A stretch of 28,916 bases of DNA from Bacteroidales bacterium (GTDB lineage Bacteria > Bacteroidota > Bacteroidia > Bacteroidales > Muribaculaceae). The notes under the pieces were generated by a model that made no database searches, was not told the origin of the DNA, and worked only from the letters and a program-made list of their open reading frames with translations. Shown here piece by piece: positions 16,065 through 24,005 of the stretch; position 1 is the stretch's first letter, and the number at the start of each line of letters is the position of its first letter. Position numbers and translations under genes: made by a program. The stretch lies in NCBI GenBank assembly GCA_019416425.1, contig DXXK01000051.1, forward strand, positions 1 to 28,916, in the 5' to 3' direction.

Positions 16065-17021
16065 TCATTCAAAGAACACCGCCTCCTTCTGGTAACGCGC
16101 CATCAGCACGTTCTCGGTCCAGTCCTTGCAGGGGCGCACCGGCACACCCAGCGACTCCTTCAATATGTAGTCGGTCACCGGAGCGCCGGCATATATGCTG
16201 CAGATCACGCCGCCCCCCAGACGGGGATTCACCTCCATCAGCTTGTAGTGTCCGATCTTGCTGTCGTACAGGAACTGGATGGTGACCGGTCCGCGGAAAC
16301 CGAATGTATCGATGATCTTGCGCGACAGGTCGATCAGTTCTGGTATACGGCAGGTCTTGGTGCGTGTCACCTCACCGCCCATTATCTCCAGACGCTCGCG
16401 CGGCACGGTCATCAGGATCTCTCCCTCTCGGCTCACGTAGCAGTCCACGGTGAACTCATGCGCATGCTCCAGGTACTCCTGGATTATGTACTTGTCCAGA
16501 TCGGGGTAGGTCATCAGCTCCGTCACGTCGTTGAAGATCTTGATGCCACGGCTGGAGCCCCCCTTGCGGGGCTTGATGATGGCCGGCATCTCGTTGTCGA
16601 TGATGGAGTAGGTGGCTGGTATCGGTATTCCCGCTTTCTCGAAGGCCTCGGCGGCATCGATCTTGTCGTACATGGTACGGGTCACATCGTAGTCCGACAC
16701 CGGCACGAACACATCGGGCAGACGGTCGCGGAGCAGCGACGCCACTTCCATCGCGCCGTTGACTATAGGCAGAATGATGTTCACGTCATTCTCCTCGACC
16801 ACCCTGACTATATCGTCCACAACACCCGGATCGTTGAATTTCAAACCCTTGATTACCTTGCCCACCAGCGCGATCGGCACGTCTGTATCCAGTTCATAGG
16901 AAACGAACTTAACTTCGCAGCCCATCTGTTTTCCACTCCGCTGGAACTGCTCGGCCAGCGACACGCGCCTGGAACCTCCCAGGAACAATATCGTTACCGT
17001 CGATTTATCATTTGCTGCCAT
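16065..17021 (-). CDS. ATP-grasp family ligase
   Basis: The 318-residue cytoplasmic enzyme has an N-terminal pre-ATP-grasp Rossmann part (VTILFLGGSRRVSLAEQF) and then the ATP-grasp fold. The flexible ATP-binding loop is MPAIIKPRKGGSSRGI. IIQEYLEHAHEFTVDCYV follows, and the metal-binding LMEVNPRLGGGV lies near the C-terminus. It resembles carbamoyl-phosphate-synthase-large-chain-like ligases that join a carboxylate to an amine or thiol through an acyl-phosphate. The substrate is not identifiable. It lies 37 nt after the acyltransferase stop and 28 nt before the epimerase. It may act on the same metabolite (inference). Confidence 0.85.
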   Translation of the reverse strand: MAANDKSTVTILFLGGSRRVSLAEQFQRSGKQMGCEVKFVSYELDTDVPIALVGKVIKGLKFNDPGVVDDIVRVVEENDVNIILPIVNGAMEVASLLRDRLPDVFVPVSDYDVTRTMYDKIDAAEAFEKAGIPIPATYSIIDNEMPAIIKPRKGGSSRGIKIFNDVTELMTYPDLDKYIIQEYLEHAHEFTVDCYVSREGEILMTVPRERLEIMGGEVTRTKTCRIPELIDLSRKIIDTFGFRGPVTIQFLYDSKIGHYKLMEVNPRLGGGVICSIYAGAPVTDYILKESLGVPVRPCKDWTENVLMARYQKEAVFFE

Positions 17022-17058
17022 ATATCTGACCTTTCATTATTAAATTAAGAAGACCGTA

Positions 17059-18012
17059 TCAATGCAATGACGCACCGTATCCGGACAATTGCGGGTTGAA
17101 CGACTCCATATGCCGGCGTTTCTTCTCCTCGTAGACCTCGGAAATCTTGATGAATATGCCCGATTCCTCCACGTCTCCGAACTCATAGTTGATGGCGGTG
17201 CCGAAGAACCTCATGGTTGGCGACAGTCCGATATATGCGTTGACCAGCGGAGGCATCCTGCGGTCCAGCTTCTTCAGCTCATGGTTCAGTATCTTCATGT
17301 CCTCGCGGAAGTCGCCGGTGTACATGTTCTGTATCTCGGGCGAGCCGGCACGCGTGGGCAGGCTCTGAATGGGCCATACCAGATGGTCCGGATCCTGGAA
17401 ATGACGCTGTATAAGCCCCAGGATCATGTCACGTCCCTCCGCGCCGAATTTCGGATACATCGTGACCTTGCCGAACGTATACTCAATCTCAGGGTAGAGC
17501 ACCGCCAGCGCTCCCAGACCGTCCCAGAGGTTGTCCAGGGCATAGATGGCCTTAGGCATACGCTCGTTGGTGTTCTGATAGTCCACCACCACGAAGCTAC
17601 GTCCCAGCTCCAGCGTCTTGGGAAGATAATTCTCCAGGAACTCGGGACTGAAATGGAACATGTGTCCCGTGGCGATATGCGGCACGCCGTCCACTACCTT
17701 GATGTCCCGTCCGCGGATAAAGCGATATCCGCCTATTATCTCCTGCGTGTCGGGACTCCATACAATCAGCTGCTGACAGGGATTCTCCATGGTGTCGAAC
17801 TCATCGATGTCGCATTCCAGGCCCGTGCCCCCTCCGGCGTCGCGGAACGCGATCTCGCGCAGACGCCCGATCTCGCGCATGGTATTCGGCGCGTTGAAGG
17901 CGTCCACCACGTACACCACATTGCCGCCACGGTTGGTGCGGCACAGCAGACGGTCGTCCGTCAGCTCCGCAATTATCAGGTCCCTGTCTATTCTGTCAAT
18001 AATCGGCTGCAT
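17059..18012 (-). CDS. GNAT-fold acyltransferase, OlsB/GlsB-like ('hemolysin' family)
   Basis: A 317-residue protein resembles the acetyltransferase-fold N-acyltransferases that put a 3-hydroxy-acyl chain on an amino acid. Key parts are REIGRLREIAFRDAGGGTGLECDIDEFD, QLIVWSPDTQEIIGGYRFI, then LELGRSFVV and a long C-terminal half. In Bacteroides, GlsB with the O-acyltransferase GlsA makes glycine lipids (established), and GlsB belongs to this group. No adjacent glsA-like O-acyltransferase is seen here. It is second in the ychF operon, 17 nt after ychF. The family call is fairly firm, the glycine-lipid role moderate. Confidence 0.75.
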   Translation of the reverse strand: MQPIIDRIDRDLIIAELTDDRLLCRTNRGGNVVYVVDAFNAPNTMREIGRLREIAFRDAGGGTGLECDIDEFDTMENPCQQLIVWSPDTQEIIGGYRFIRGRDIKVVDGVPHIATGHMFHFSPEFLENYLPKTLELGRSFVVVDYQNTNERMPKAIYALDNLWDGLGALAVLYPEIEYTFGKVTMYPKFGAEGRDMILGLIQRHFQDPDHLVWPIQSLPTRAGSPEIQNMYTGDFREDMKILNHELKKLDRRMPPLVNAYIGLSPTMRFFGTAINYEFGDVEESGIFIKISEVYEEKKRRHMESFNPQLSGYGASLH

Positions 18013-18029
18013 TGTTCAAGTCAGTGGAT

Positions 18030-19133
18030 TTATACGTTAAAACGGAAGTGCATTATGTCACCGTCCTGTACCACATATTCCTTACCCTCGACCCCGAGCT
18101 TGCCGGCCTCGCGTACCGCGTTTTCGGAACCTAAGGTCACATAGTCGTCGTATTTGATGACTTCGGCACGGATGAAACCCTTCTCGAAGTCGGTATGTAT
18201 TATGCCGGCGGCCTTGGGGGCCTTGGTTCCGCGGACAAATGTCCATGCCCGGCACTCGTCGGGACCGGCGGTGAAATATGTCTGCAGGTCCAGCAGGTTG
18301 TAGGCGGCGCGTATCAGACGGTCGGCTCCGGACTCCTCCAGACCCATTTCCTCCAGGAACTCGCGACGCTCCTCGGCGGTGTCGAGCTCGGCGATCTCGC
18401 TCTCCGTACGGGCCGACACTATCATCATGCCGGCACCCTCGGCCTCGGCCGCCTTGCGCACGCGCTCCGTGTATCCATTGCCGTTCACAGCCGACGTATC
18501 GTCGACATTGCATACGTACAGCACGGGCTTGTTGGTGAGCAGGAACAGCTCCTTGGCGAATTTCTGTTCCTCGGCACCCTTCAGCTCTACGCTGCGCGCG
18601 GGCTTCCCTTGTTCCAGGGCCTCCTTGTATTTCTGGAGTACCGCCACCTGCATCCTGGCCGTCTTGTCGGCGCCTACCTTGGCCGCCTTCTCTGTCTTGG
18701 CCAGACGCGCTTCCACGGTCTCGAGGTCCTTGAGCTGAAGTTCGTAATTTATGACCTCCATATCGCGCACAGGGTCTACGCTACCGTCCACGTGGGTTAC
18801 ATTCTCGTCATCGAAACAGCGCAGCACGTGCAGGATGGCATCCGTCTCGCGTATGTTGGCCAGAAACTTGTTGCCCAGGCCCTCGCCACGCGACGCTCCC
18901 TTGACCAGACCCGCTATGTCCACGATCTCCACCGTGGCGGGCACAACGGACTTGGGCGAACACAATTCCACCAGACGTGTCAATCGTGCGTCCGGTACCG
19001 AGATCATGCCTACATTGGGCTCGATGGTGCAGAACGGAAAATTCGCCGATTGTGCCTTGGCGCTGCTCAAACAGTTGAACAACGTGGACTTGCCCACGTT
19101 GGGCAGTCCAACTATACCGCATTTTAACGACAT
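18030..19133 (-). CDS. ychF: Ribosome-binding ATPase YchF
   Basis: The 367-residue Obg-family P-loop protein has its P-loop at residues 9-16 (GLPNVGKS) and switch II VDIAGLVKGASRGEGLGNKF. A helical coiled-coil insert (about 130-200) and a modified G4 region (LYVCNVDD, in place of NKxD) explain ATP preference over GTP in the family. A C-terminal TGS domain has FTAGPDECRAWTF and ends GDIMHFRFNV. YchF binds ribosomes and responds to oxidative stress (known from E. coli). It has a consensus promoter at 19158-19188 and heads a likely four-gene operon with the acyltransferase, ATP-grasp and epimerase genes. Confidence 0.96.
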   Translation of the reverse strand: MSLKCGIVGLPNVGKSTLFNCLSSAKAQSANFPFCTIEPNVGMISVPDARLTRLVELCSPKSVVPATVEIVDIAGLVKGASRGEGLGNKFLANIRETDAILHVLRCFDDENVTHVDGSVDPVRDMEVINYELQLKDLETVEARLAKTEKAAKVGADKTARMQVAVLQKYKEALEQGKPARSVELKGAEEQKFAKELFLLTNKPVLYVCNVDDTSAVNGNGYTERVRKAAEAEGAGMMIVSARTESEIAELDTAEERREFLEEMGLEESGADRLIRAAYNLLDLQTYFTAGPDECRAWTFVRGTKAPKAAGIIHTDFEKGFIRAEVIKYDDYVTLGSENAVREAGKLGVEGKEYVVQDGDIMHFRFNV

Positions 19134-19157
19134 TTCTTATTTTGCTTTTTACACTTG

Positions 19158-19188
19158 CAAAATTAGTAAATTTTTCGCTATCTTACAA
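19158..19188 (-). promoter_or_regulatory. Promoter of the ychF operon
   Basis: On the minus strand TTG (19188-19186) and TAATTTTG (19165-19158) have a 20-nt spacer, an exact -33/-7 match. It lies 25 nt upstream of the ychF ATG and appears to drive all four genes, since no other clear promoter lies between them. Confidence 0.8.
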
Positions 19189-19217
19189 GTACTTGCCAAG
19201 CATATGCACAGCGGCCG

Positions 19218-19688
19218 CTACCAGGGGGCGCCGTTGATCCGGTCGTAGACGTAGGTCTGGACGCGTCCTCCGCCGGTGGTCCACTGCAGCCACAGCGTGT
19301 TGTTGCCGTGGGTGAACCAGTAGCTGGTGGTAAGGGGCGACGAAAACTGGTACTGTATGTTAATCTGATAGTTCGAGGCCCCCGACACCGCATCCTGACA
19401 CCAGTAGCGCAGCTGCTCGGTCTCGCGGTAACCATTGTCCAGATAGTAATACGCGCCGCGGCCGTCGCCGTTGAAATACATGTAGTTGGTCTCGTTGGCA
19501 CCCACCGGGTCGGAATTATACTGTACCAGCTGCCAATAGCCCCGGAGACGCTGGTCCTGGAAATTCCATCCGTAGGGACCGTTGCCCCACCAGGGACCGT
19601 CGTCTCCGTCACATGACGTAAAAAGCATGGCCGACAGCAACACCGTCACGACCATGCATGATATCCTTGTCTTATTAAGTCCTTTCAT
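19218..19688 (-). CDS. Small Trp/Tyr-rich lipoprotein, hypothetical
   Basis: A 156-residue protein has a signal peptide (MKGLNKTRISCMVVTVLLSA) and a lipobox ending LFTSC, followed by an acidic DGDDG that favours outer-membrane or surface placement. The mature part is aromatic-rich: WWGNGPYGW, LRGYWQLVQYNSD, NYMYFNGDGRGAYYYLDNG and a WFTHGNNTLWLQW strand. It looks like a small beta-barrel of lipocalin type, where a GxW near the start is common (inference). No known family was recognised. The start codon sits 2 nt after a large hairpin, and the gene follows cdd. Confidence 0.72.
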   Translation of the reverse strand: MKGLNKTRISCMVVTVLLSAMLFTSCDGDDGPWWGNGPYGWNFQDQRLRGYWQLVQYNSDPVGANETNYMYFNGDGRGAYYYLDNGYRETEQLRYWCQDAVSGASNYQINIQYQFSSPLTTSYWFTHGNNTLWLQWTTGGGRVQTYVYDRINGAPW

Positions 19689-19690
19689 AA

Positions 19691-19732
19691 CCCAACGGAA
19701 TTAAAAGTTACTAAATTTTTAACTCCGTTGGG
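19691..19732 (-). promoter_or_regulatory. 16-bp hairpin abutting the lipoprotein start codon
   Basis: Arms 19691-19706 and 19717-19732 match at 15 of 16 positions around a 10-nt loop. The outer half is CCCAACGGA/TCCGTTGGG and the inner half is A/T only. It starts 11 nt after the cdd stop and ends 2 nt before the lipoprotein ATG. There is no T-run after it on the minus strand. It could end cdd transcription, block translation of the lipoprotein, or be an operator. Confidence 0.6.
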
Positions 19733-19743
19733 CCGTGAAATGT

Positions 19744-20241
19744 TCAGAATTCCGTGAAACAATAGGGGAGCAGCGAGGCCACCGAACTGAAGCGCAGAAT
19801 GCGGTCGCGGCCATACAGGATCACCTCGATGGGACCGTACAGGGTCTCGTACTCCAGCATGGCCTGGCGGCACACTCCGCAGGGACTTATGGGCTGACCC
19901 TGGAAGCATAATCCATAAGGAGTGCCCTCGGGACGGTCCCCGAGTGTCCAGGCGGCTATGGCTATCTTCACGGGCCGTATGCCGGGATGGATGGCGCCGG
20001 CCTGGAAGATGGCGTTGCGCTCGGCACACATCGTCGGCGAGAACGCGGCGTTCTCCTGATTGGAGCCGCACACCGTCTCGCCGTTGGCCATCAGCAACGC
20101 CGCACCTACATGGAACCTGGAGTAGGGAACATAACTGGTACGTGTCATCTTCTTGGCCCGGTCCACCAGCTGACGGTCCTCCGTACTCAGCTCATCGTAG
20201 TTGAGCTCCTGGGCCTCTACCTTTATCTCAATCTTCCTCAT
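19744..20241 (-). CDS. cdd: Cytidine deaminase
   Basis: The 165-residue enzyme deaminates cytidine and deoxycytidine to uridine forms in pyrimidine salvage. The zinc site of tetrameric cytidine deaminases is intact: TMCAERNA (Cys ligand and catalytic Glu) and SPCGVCRQ (two Cys ligands). Substrate-binding YSRFHVGAALL and the NQENAAF loop are also present. It lies 29 nt after the OmpA-like gene stop and may be co-transcribed with it. The longer N-terminus (about 25 residues) is common in Bacteroidetes homologs as far as I recall. Confidence 0.95.
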   Translation of the reverse strand: MRKIEIKVEAQELNYDELSTEDRQLVDRAKKMTRTSYVPYSRFHVGAALLMANGETVCGSNQENAAFSPTMCAERNAIFQAGAIHPGIRPVKIAIAAWTLGDRPEGTPYGLCFQGQPISPCGVCRQAMLEYETLYGPIEVILYGRDRILRFSSVASLLPYCFTEF

Positions 20242-20270
20242 TGTACCCTGATGTTAGTTTGAAGCCGTTG

Positions 20271-21059
20271 TCAACGTCCCTGACCGGCATCCTCGATCAT
20301 CTGCCTGGATGCGGTGATGAATATCTCCACCCGGCGGTTCTGGGCGCGTCCGGCAGCAGTCTCGTTGGATGCTATGGGGTCATTCCATCCGCGACCCACG
20401 GCTTTCAGTCTCGACACGGCCACTCCATGCGCGGCAAGATAATCCACCACGGCCTGGGCACGCTCCATCGACAGACGGTCGTTCAGCGACTCCGATCCGG
20501 TATTGTCGGTGTATCCCACCACGGTAACGTCCGTCTCGGGGAACTGCTTGAGGTTGTAGGCAACCTTGGACAAGACAGCCTGCGCATCGGCCGACAACGC
20601 CGACTTGCCGGTGGCGAAGAGAATGGAGTTGCCCATCACGAGCTTCAGGGCATCAAGGTCATTGCTGTCCTTCACCTTCTCAACCTTCAGCTGGTTAATC
20701 TGATTCTGCAATGAGTCGGCACGCGCGTCGGCACCGTCGATACGTCCGTTCATCTGGTCCAGCTGATCCTGCAGCGCCTTCTGCTGGCGGTCCATACTGT
20801 TGCCCACCAGCGCACCCGTTCCGGCACCGATTGCCGAGCCTACCAAGGCACCTATCCATGTGCCCTTGCCGCCACCTATCAACGCACCGACGCCGGTACC
20901 TACGGCTGCGCCGATGGTGCCTCCGGCCGTGGCGCCCTGACCTGTCTTGGTCATCCCGTCCCACGTATTCCTGATCGACGTGCACCCGACGGTGCCTCCG
21001 GTAAGTCCCGTCAGCAGCAACCCTATGGTCACATTCCTAAATACTCTATTCCTCTTCAT
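20271..21059 (-). CDS. OmpA-family lipoprotein with glycine-zipper domain
   Basis: This is a 262-residue outer-membrane lipoprotein. The signal peptide ends with lipobox GGTVGC (Cys at about residue 26). A glycine-zipper segment follows, with GGTIGAAVGTGVGALIGGG and GALVGSAIGAGTGALVGNS. A short coiled coil (QKALQDQLDQMNGRI to LKVEKVK) comes next. The C-terminal OmpA domain binds peptidoglycan, with VGYTDNTGSESLNDRLSMER and GRAQNRRVEIFI. It probably tethers the outer membrane to peptidoglycan. The gene points left, away from the candidate origin at 21.15-21.6 kb. Confidence 0.92.
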   Translation of the reverse strand: MKRNRVFRNVTIGLLLTGLTGGTVGCTSIRNTWDGMTKTGQGATAGGTIGAAVGTGVGALIGGGKGTWIGALVGSAIGAGTGALVGNSMDRQQKALQDQLDQMNGRIDGADARADSLQNQINQLKVEKVKDSNDLDALKLVMGNSILFATGKSALSADAQAVLSKVAYNLKQFPETDVTVVGYTDNTGSESLNDRLSMERAQAVVDYLAAHGVAVSRLKAVGRGWNDPIASNETAAGRAQNRRVEIFITASRQMIEDAGQGR

Positions 21060-21130
21060 AGTTGTCCAATTTTGAGTTATTCTTTATTTATGATTAAACA
21101 AACCTGTCCATGGTTTATTTGCAGTACTCC

Positions 21131-21604
21131 TTATAAAAAATAAAACAAAGCTTCTCCACAGACCTGTTCATAACTTGTGGATAACTGCCGTTTTTCTGTT
21201 GATAACATGTCGGCAACCGTTTCATAACTATCTGAAAATAAAGTTGGTGGTCCGGCAAACTCCGTTATCGTTAAAAAATCGGACTTATCCAAATTTTTCC
21301 GCCTAAACTTTTTCACGGGTTATGAACCCCGGTTTCGACAGTTTTCAACCGCTTTTTCGACAGCCTCGCTATGTTTTGAACAAAAAAGTTATTAACTTTG
21401 CAGTTGTAGACAGGATGTAGATAAAGTCCGCATCGCGTTGATTGACAACATGCATCGAGTTCACAACCTGTTCATAACGTCGCCCGTGGAGTCTATAACT
21501 CACTTTTCCAAATTTCACGGCCAAAAGTTATTGACGGTTATCGACACGCTCTTCTACTCCTATCTTTTTTATTTATTTTTAATTTTTATTCCTTAAATAA
21601 TAGA
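21131..21604. other. Candidate chromosomal replication origin (oriC): DnaA-box cluster
   Basis: No convincing gene lies between 21060 and 21605. There is one perfect DnaA box, TGTGGATAA (21176-21184). Seven sites one base from TTATnCACA, counted by eye, are at 21152-21160, 21165-21173, 21197-21205, 21285-21293, 21416-21424, 21469-21477 and 21538-21546. An AT-rich stretch at 21562-21604 and another at 21131-21149 could unwind. Flanking genes diverge (OmpA leftward, nadA rightward), and base composition on the plus strand seems to turn from C-rich to G-rich across it in sampled lines. dnaA itself is not in the window. The origin assignment is an inference. Confidence 0.5.
21393..21400 (+). promoter_or_regulatory. 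-7 box TAACTTTG upstream of nadA
   Basis: TAACTTTG matches TAnnTTTG on the plus strand. The -33 is weak (ATG at 19 nt spacing, or TTG at only 14 nt). If active it would give nadA a leader of roughly 200 nt crossing the DnaA-box region. Confidence 0.35.
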
Positions 21605-21605
21605 A

Positions 21606-22538
21606 ATGGAAAAAGCCGGGATAGTCACGGAGATTGAGCGACTGAAGCGTGAGAAGAATGCGTTGGTCATGGCGCATTATTATACGTTGCCGGAGATTCA
21701 GGAGATAGCGGATTTCATCGGGGATTCGTTGGCGCTGGCGCGCAAGGCCGCCGAGACCGACGCCGCCATCATCGTGATGTGCGGCGTGCACTTCATGGGC
21801 GAGACAGCCAAGATACTCTGCCCGGACAAGAAGGTCCTGGTGCCCGACACCGAGGCGGGATGCTCGCTGGCCGACAGCTGTCCGGCCGACGAGTTCGCCG
21901 CGTTCGTAAGCGAGCATCCTGACCATACCGTCATATCGTATGTCAACACCACAGCCGCCGTCAAGGCCCTGACCGATATCGTGGTCACCAGCGGCAATGC
22001 CCGCAAGGTGGTTGACTCCCTGCCGCAGGAAGAGAAGATCATCTTCGGTCCCGACCATAACCTGGGTGAGTACATCAATTCCGTCACAGGCCGGCAGATG
22101 CTCCTGTGGGATGGCGCATGCCATGTGCACGACCGCTTCTCGCTGCAGGGTATACTGGACCTGAAGAAGGAGCATCCCGGTGCCAAGGTGCTGGTTCATC
22201 CGGAATGCCGCCGTCCGTTGCAGCTGATCGCCGACAAGGTCGGTTCCACGGCCGCGCTGCTGGACTTCGCCCGCAATGACGAGGCCACGGAGTTCATTGT
22301 CGTCACCGAGAACGGAATTCTGTTCGAGATGCAGCGCAAATGTCCCGAGAAGAAGTTTATTCCCGCACCGCCCGAGGAGACCGGATGCCAGTGCAACAAT
22401 TGCGAGTACATGAAGCTGAACACCCTGGAGAAGGTGTTGAAATGCCTGCAGGAGGAGAAGCCGGCCATCGAGGTAGATGCCGAGGTCGCCGCCAAGGCCA
22501 TCCGTCCCATTGAGCGCATGCTGGAGCTGAGCAAGTGA
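21606..22538 (+). CDS. nadA: Quinolinate synthase A
   Basis: The 310-residue 4Fe-4S enzyme condenses iminoaspartate with dihydroxyacetone phosphate to quinolinate in de novo NAD synthesis. Family motifs include MAHYYTLPEIQEIADFIGDS, the substrate-site PDTEAGCSLADSC, FGPDHNLGEYI, WDGACHVHDRF, HPECRRPLQLIADKVGST and VVTENGILF. The C-terminal GCQCNNCEYM supplies cluster cysteines. The length is normal. nadB and nadC are not in the window. The stop overlaps the next gene's start by one base (TGATG), so the two are translationally coupled. Confidence 0.96.
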   Translation: MEKAGIVTEIERLKREKNALVMAHYYTLPEIQEIADFIGDSLALARKAAETDAAIIVMCGVHFMGETAKILCPDKKVLVPDTEAGCSLADSCPADEFAAFVSEHPDHTVISYVNTTAAVKALTDIVVTSGNARKVVDSLPQEEKIIFGPDHNLGEYINSVTGRQMLLWDGACHVHDRFSLQGILDLKKEHPGAKVLVHPECRRPLQLIADKVGSTAALLDFARNDEATEFIVVTENGILFEMQRKCPEKKFIPAPPEETGCQCNNCEYMKLNTLEKVLKCLQEEKPAIEVDAEVAAKAIRPIERMLELSK

Positions 22539-23077
22539 TGGACCGTAAGAAGAAGAACATTGTGGAGCTGACACGCGTCAGCGAGCGCGAGTACCGCGGG
22601 ATGGAGAAGTTTCCGTTGGCGGTGATGACGGACAATGTCCGTTCATTATATAACATAGGCTCGCTGTTCCGCGTGTCGGACGCCTTCAAGGTGTCGGAGC
22701 TGATACTGGCCGGCATCAGTGGCCGTCCTCCGCATCCGGAGGTTTCGAAGACCGCGCTTGGCGCCGAGGAGACGGTGGCATGGAGCTGGGTGCCGGATGC
22801 CGTGGATTGTGCCGTGGAGATGCAGCGTCAGGGATGGAAGATATGTGTGCTGGAGCAGACGCACAACAGCATGGACCTGGCGGACTTCAAGGCCAAGCCG
22901 GGTACACGGTATCTGTTGGTGGTGGGAAACGAGGTGAACGGCGTGGACCAGCGCATTGTGGACATCGCCGACCATGTGCTGGAGATACCCCAGTACGGCA
23001 CCAAGCACTCCCTGAACGTGGCCTCCAGCGCCTCCATCGCCATCTATGTCATGACCACCAGGCTGGCGGCTTTGTAA
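22538..23077 (+). CDS. SPOUT-family RNA 2'-O-methyltransferase (SpoU/TrmH)
   Basis: The 179-residue protein has the three SPOUT knot motifs. Motif 1 is TDNVRSLYNIGSLFRVSDA, with the catalytic Arg. Motif 2 is LLVVGNEVNGVDQ. Motif 3 is IPQYGTKHSLNVASSASIAI, the SAM-binding knot. It should methylate a ribose 2'-OH in tRNA or rRNA. It lacks the N-terminal L30e-like domain of RlmB. The target cannot be told from sequence. I chose the ATG at 22538, which overlaps the nadA TGA; a GTG one codon earlier is also possible. Confidence 0.9.
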   Translation: MDRKKKNIVELTRVSEREYRGMEKFPLAVMTDNVRSLYNIGSLFRVSDAFKVSELILAGISGRPPHPEVSKTALGAEETVAWSWVPDAVDCAVEMQRQGWKICVLEQTHNSMDLADFKAKPGTRYLLVVGNEVNGVDQRIVDIADHVLEIPQYGTKHSLNVASSASIAIYVMTTRLAAL

Positions 23078-23090
23078 AACGCGGATACAG

Positions 23091-23921
23091 ATGTCGAAAC
23101 CTAAGGACCTTCCGGTTTCCAGGATGCAGGTACTTTCCGGTTCGGGTGTATTTGTGAAGCGTTTCGACCGGTACGGGGAGTCCAGGATGAAGCATTACGC
23201 CCATCGTGATGATTATTACATCGTGACGATGTTGACGGATGGTTCGGCACCCGTCGAGATTGATTTCGAAAGGAAGGAATTGAGTAGCGGCGATGTGTTG
23301 ATTATATCGCCGTGGCAGGTACACAACAAGCCGGAGGACGTGACGTGGCATGCCGATGGCTGGATGCTGGCCTTCGCTCCGGAGATGCTTTCGGAATCTG
23401 AGACCAGAGCCATCGAGGAGTATTCCATATCGCCCCATCCTTTCCATCCGGACGGGAGTATAGTGGAAGACGTGGTGACACTGTGCGGTATGCTGGAAAG
23501 GTACAGTGATGACCGGAATGTCTCATTTGCGCTTGCTTCCGCCGTAAAGAGTCTTATATTTTCGGCCCTTGACACACCTGGGCAGGCTTCATCGGTGCGA
23601 TACAGGGCGATTGTCCTTAAGTTAAGAAGGCTGCTTGACGCGCATATGTCGCATGAGAAGAGTCCGGCGGTGTATGCGTCGATGCTCAGCATATCGGAGG
23701 TGTACCTGAACGAGGCTGTCAAGGCGGTCACCGGGTTGAGTGCGGGAGCATACATCCGCAACATAGTGATGACGCAGGCTAAGCGTCAGCTGGCATATAC
23801 CTCGCTGTCGTCAAAGGAAATAGCCTATACCTTGGGTTACGAGGATTATGCTTACTTTTCCAGATTGTTCAGAAAGCAGGTGGGTAAATCACCTTCCGAA
23901 TACCGTAAAAACCTTAGATAA
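23091..23921 (+). CDS. AraC-family transcriptional regulator
   Basis: The 276-residue regulator has an N-terminal cupin sensor domain (about 15-110: HRDDYYIVTMLTDGSAPVEI, GDVLIISPWQVHN). A C-terminal AraC double helix-turn-helix spans about 180-276. The second HTH is the conserved one: SSKEIAYTLGYEDYAYFSRL followed by FRKQVGKSPSEYRK. The ligand is unknown. It starts 13 nt after the methyltransferase stop. It is followed, after a fresh -7 box, by a small membrane-protein gene that is its most likely target (inference). Confidence 0.9.
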   Translation: MSKPKDLPVSRMQVLSGSGVFVKRFDRYGESRMKHYAHRDDYYIVTMLTDGSAPVEIDFERKELSSGDVLIISPWQVHNKPEDVTWHADGWMLAFAPEMLSESETRAIEEYSISPHPFHPDGSIVEDVVTLCGMLERYSDDRNVSFALASAVKSLIFSALDTPGQASSVRYRAIVLKLRRLLDAHMSHEKSPAVYASMLSISEVYLNEAVKAVTGLSAGAYIRNIVMTQAKRQLAYTSLSSKEIAYTLGYEDYAYFSRLFRKQVGKSPSEYRKNLR

Positions 23922-23969
23922 TACAACCTTTCCCTTATTCCTGCCATTCCTTAGACCATTGATTCATTG

Positions 23970-23977
23970 TAATTTTG
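23970..23977 (+). promoter_or_regulatory. -7 box TAATTTTG before the four-helix membrane protein
   Basis: TAATTTTG is a full -7 match, 28 nt before the ATG at 24006. The -33 position at 20 nt spacing reads TTC, one mismatch. A weak -33 suits a promoter that depends on an activator such as the adjacent AraC protein. Confidence 0.55.
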
Positions 23978-24005
23978 CAACTGTAAAACAAAAATAGAAA
24001 TTACA

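Noticed and set aside
16005..18144. Long plus-strand ORFs antisense to the ATP-grasp and acyltransferase genes
   Set aside because: The minus-strand frames have clear motifs; the plus-strand frames are His/Leu/Val-rich shadows without domains.
21131..21316. 61-residue minus-strand ORF inside the DnaA-box region
   Set aside because: Short, no known motif, and built from A/T-rich and DnaA-box-like repeats; more likely chance within a non-coding region.
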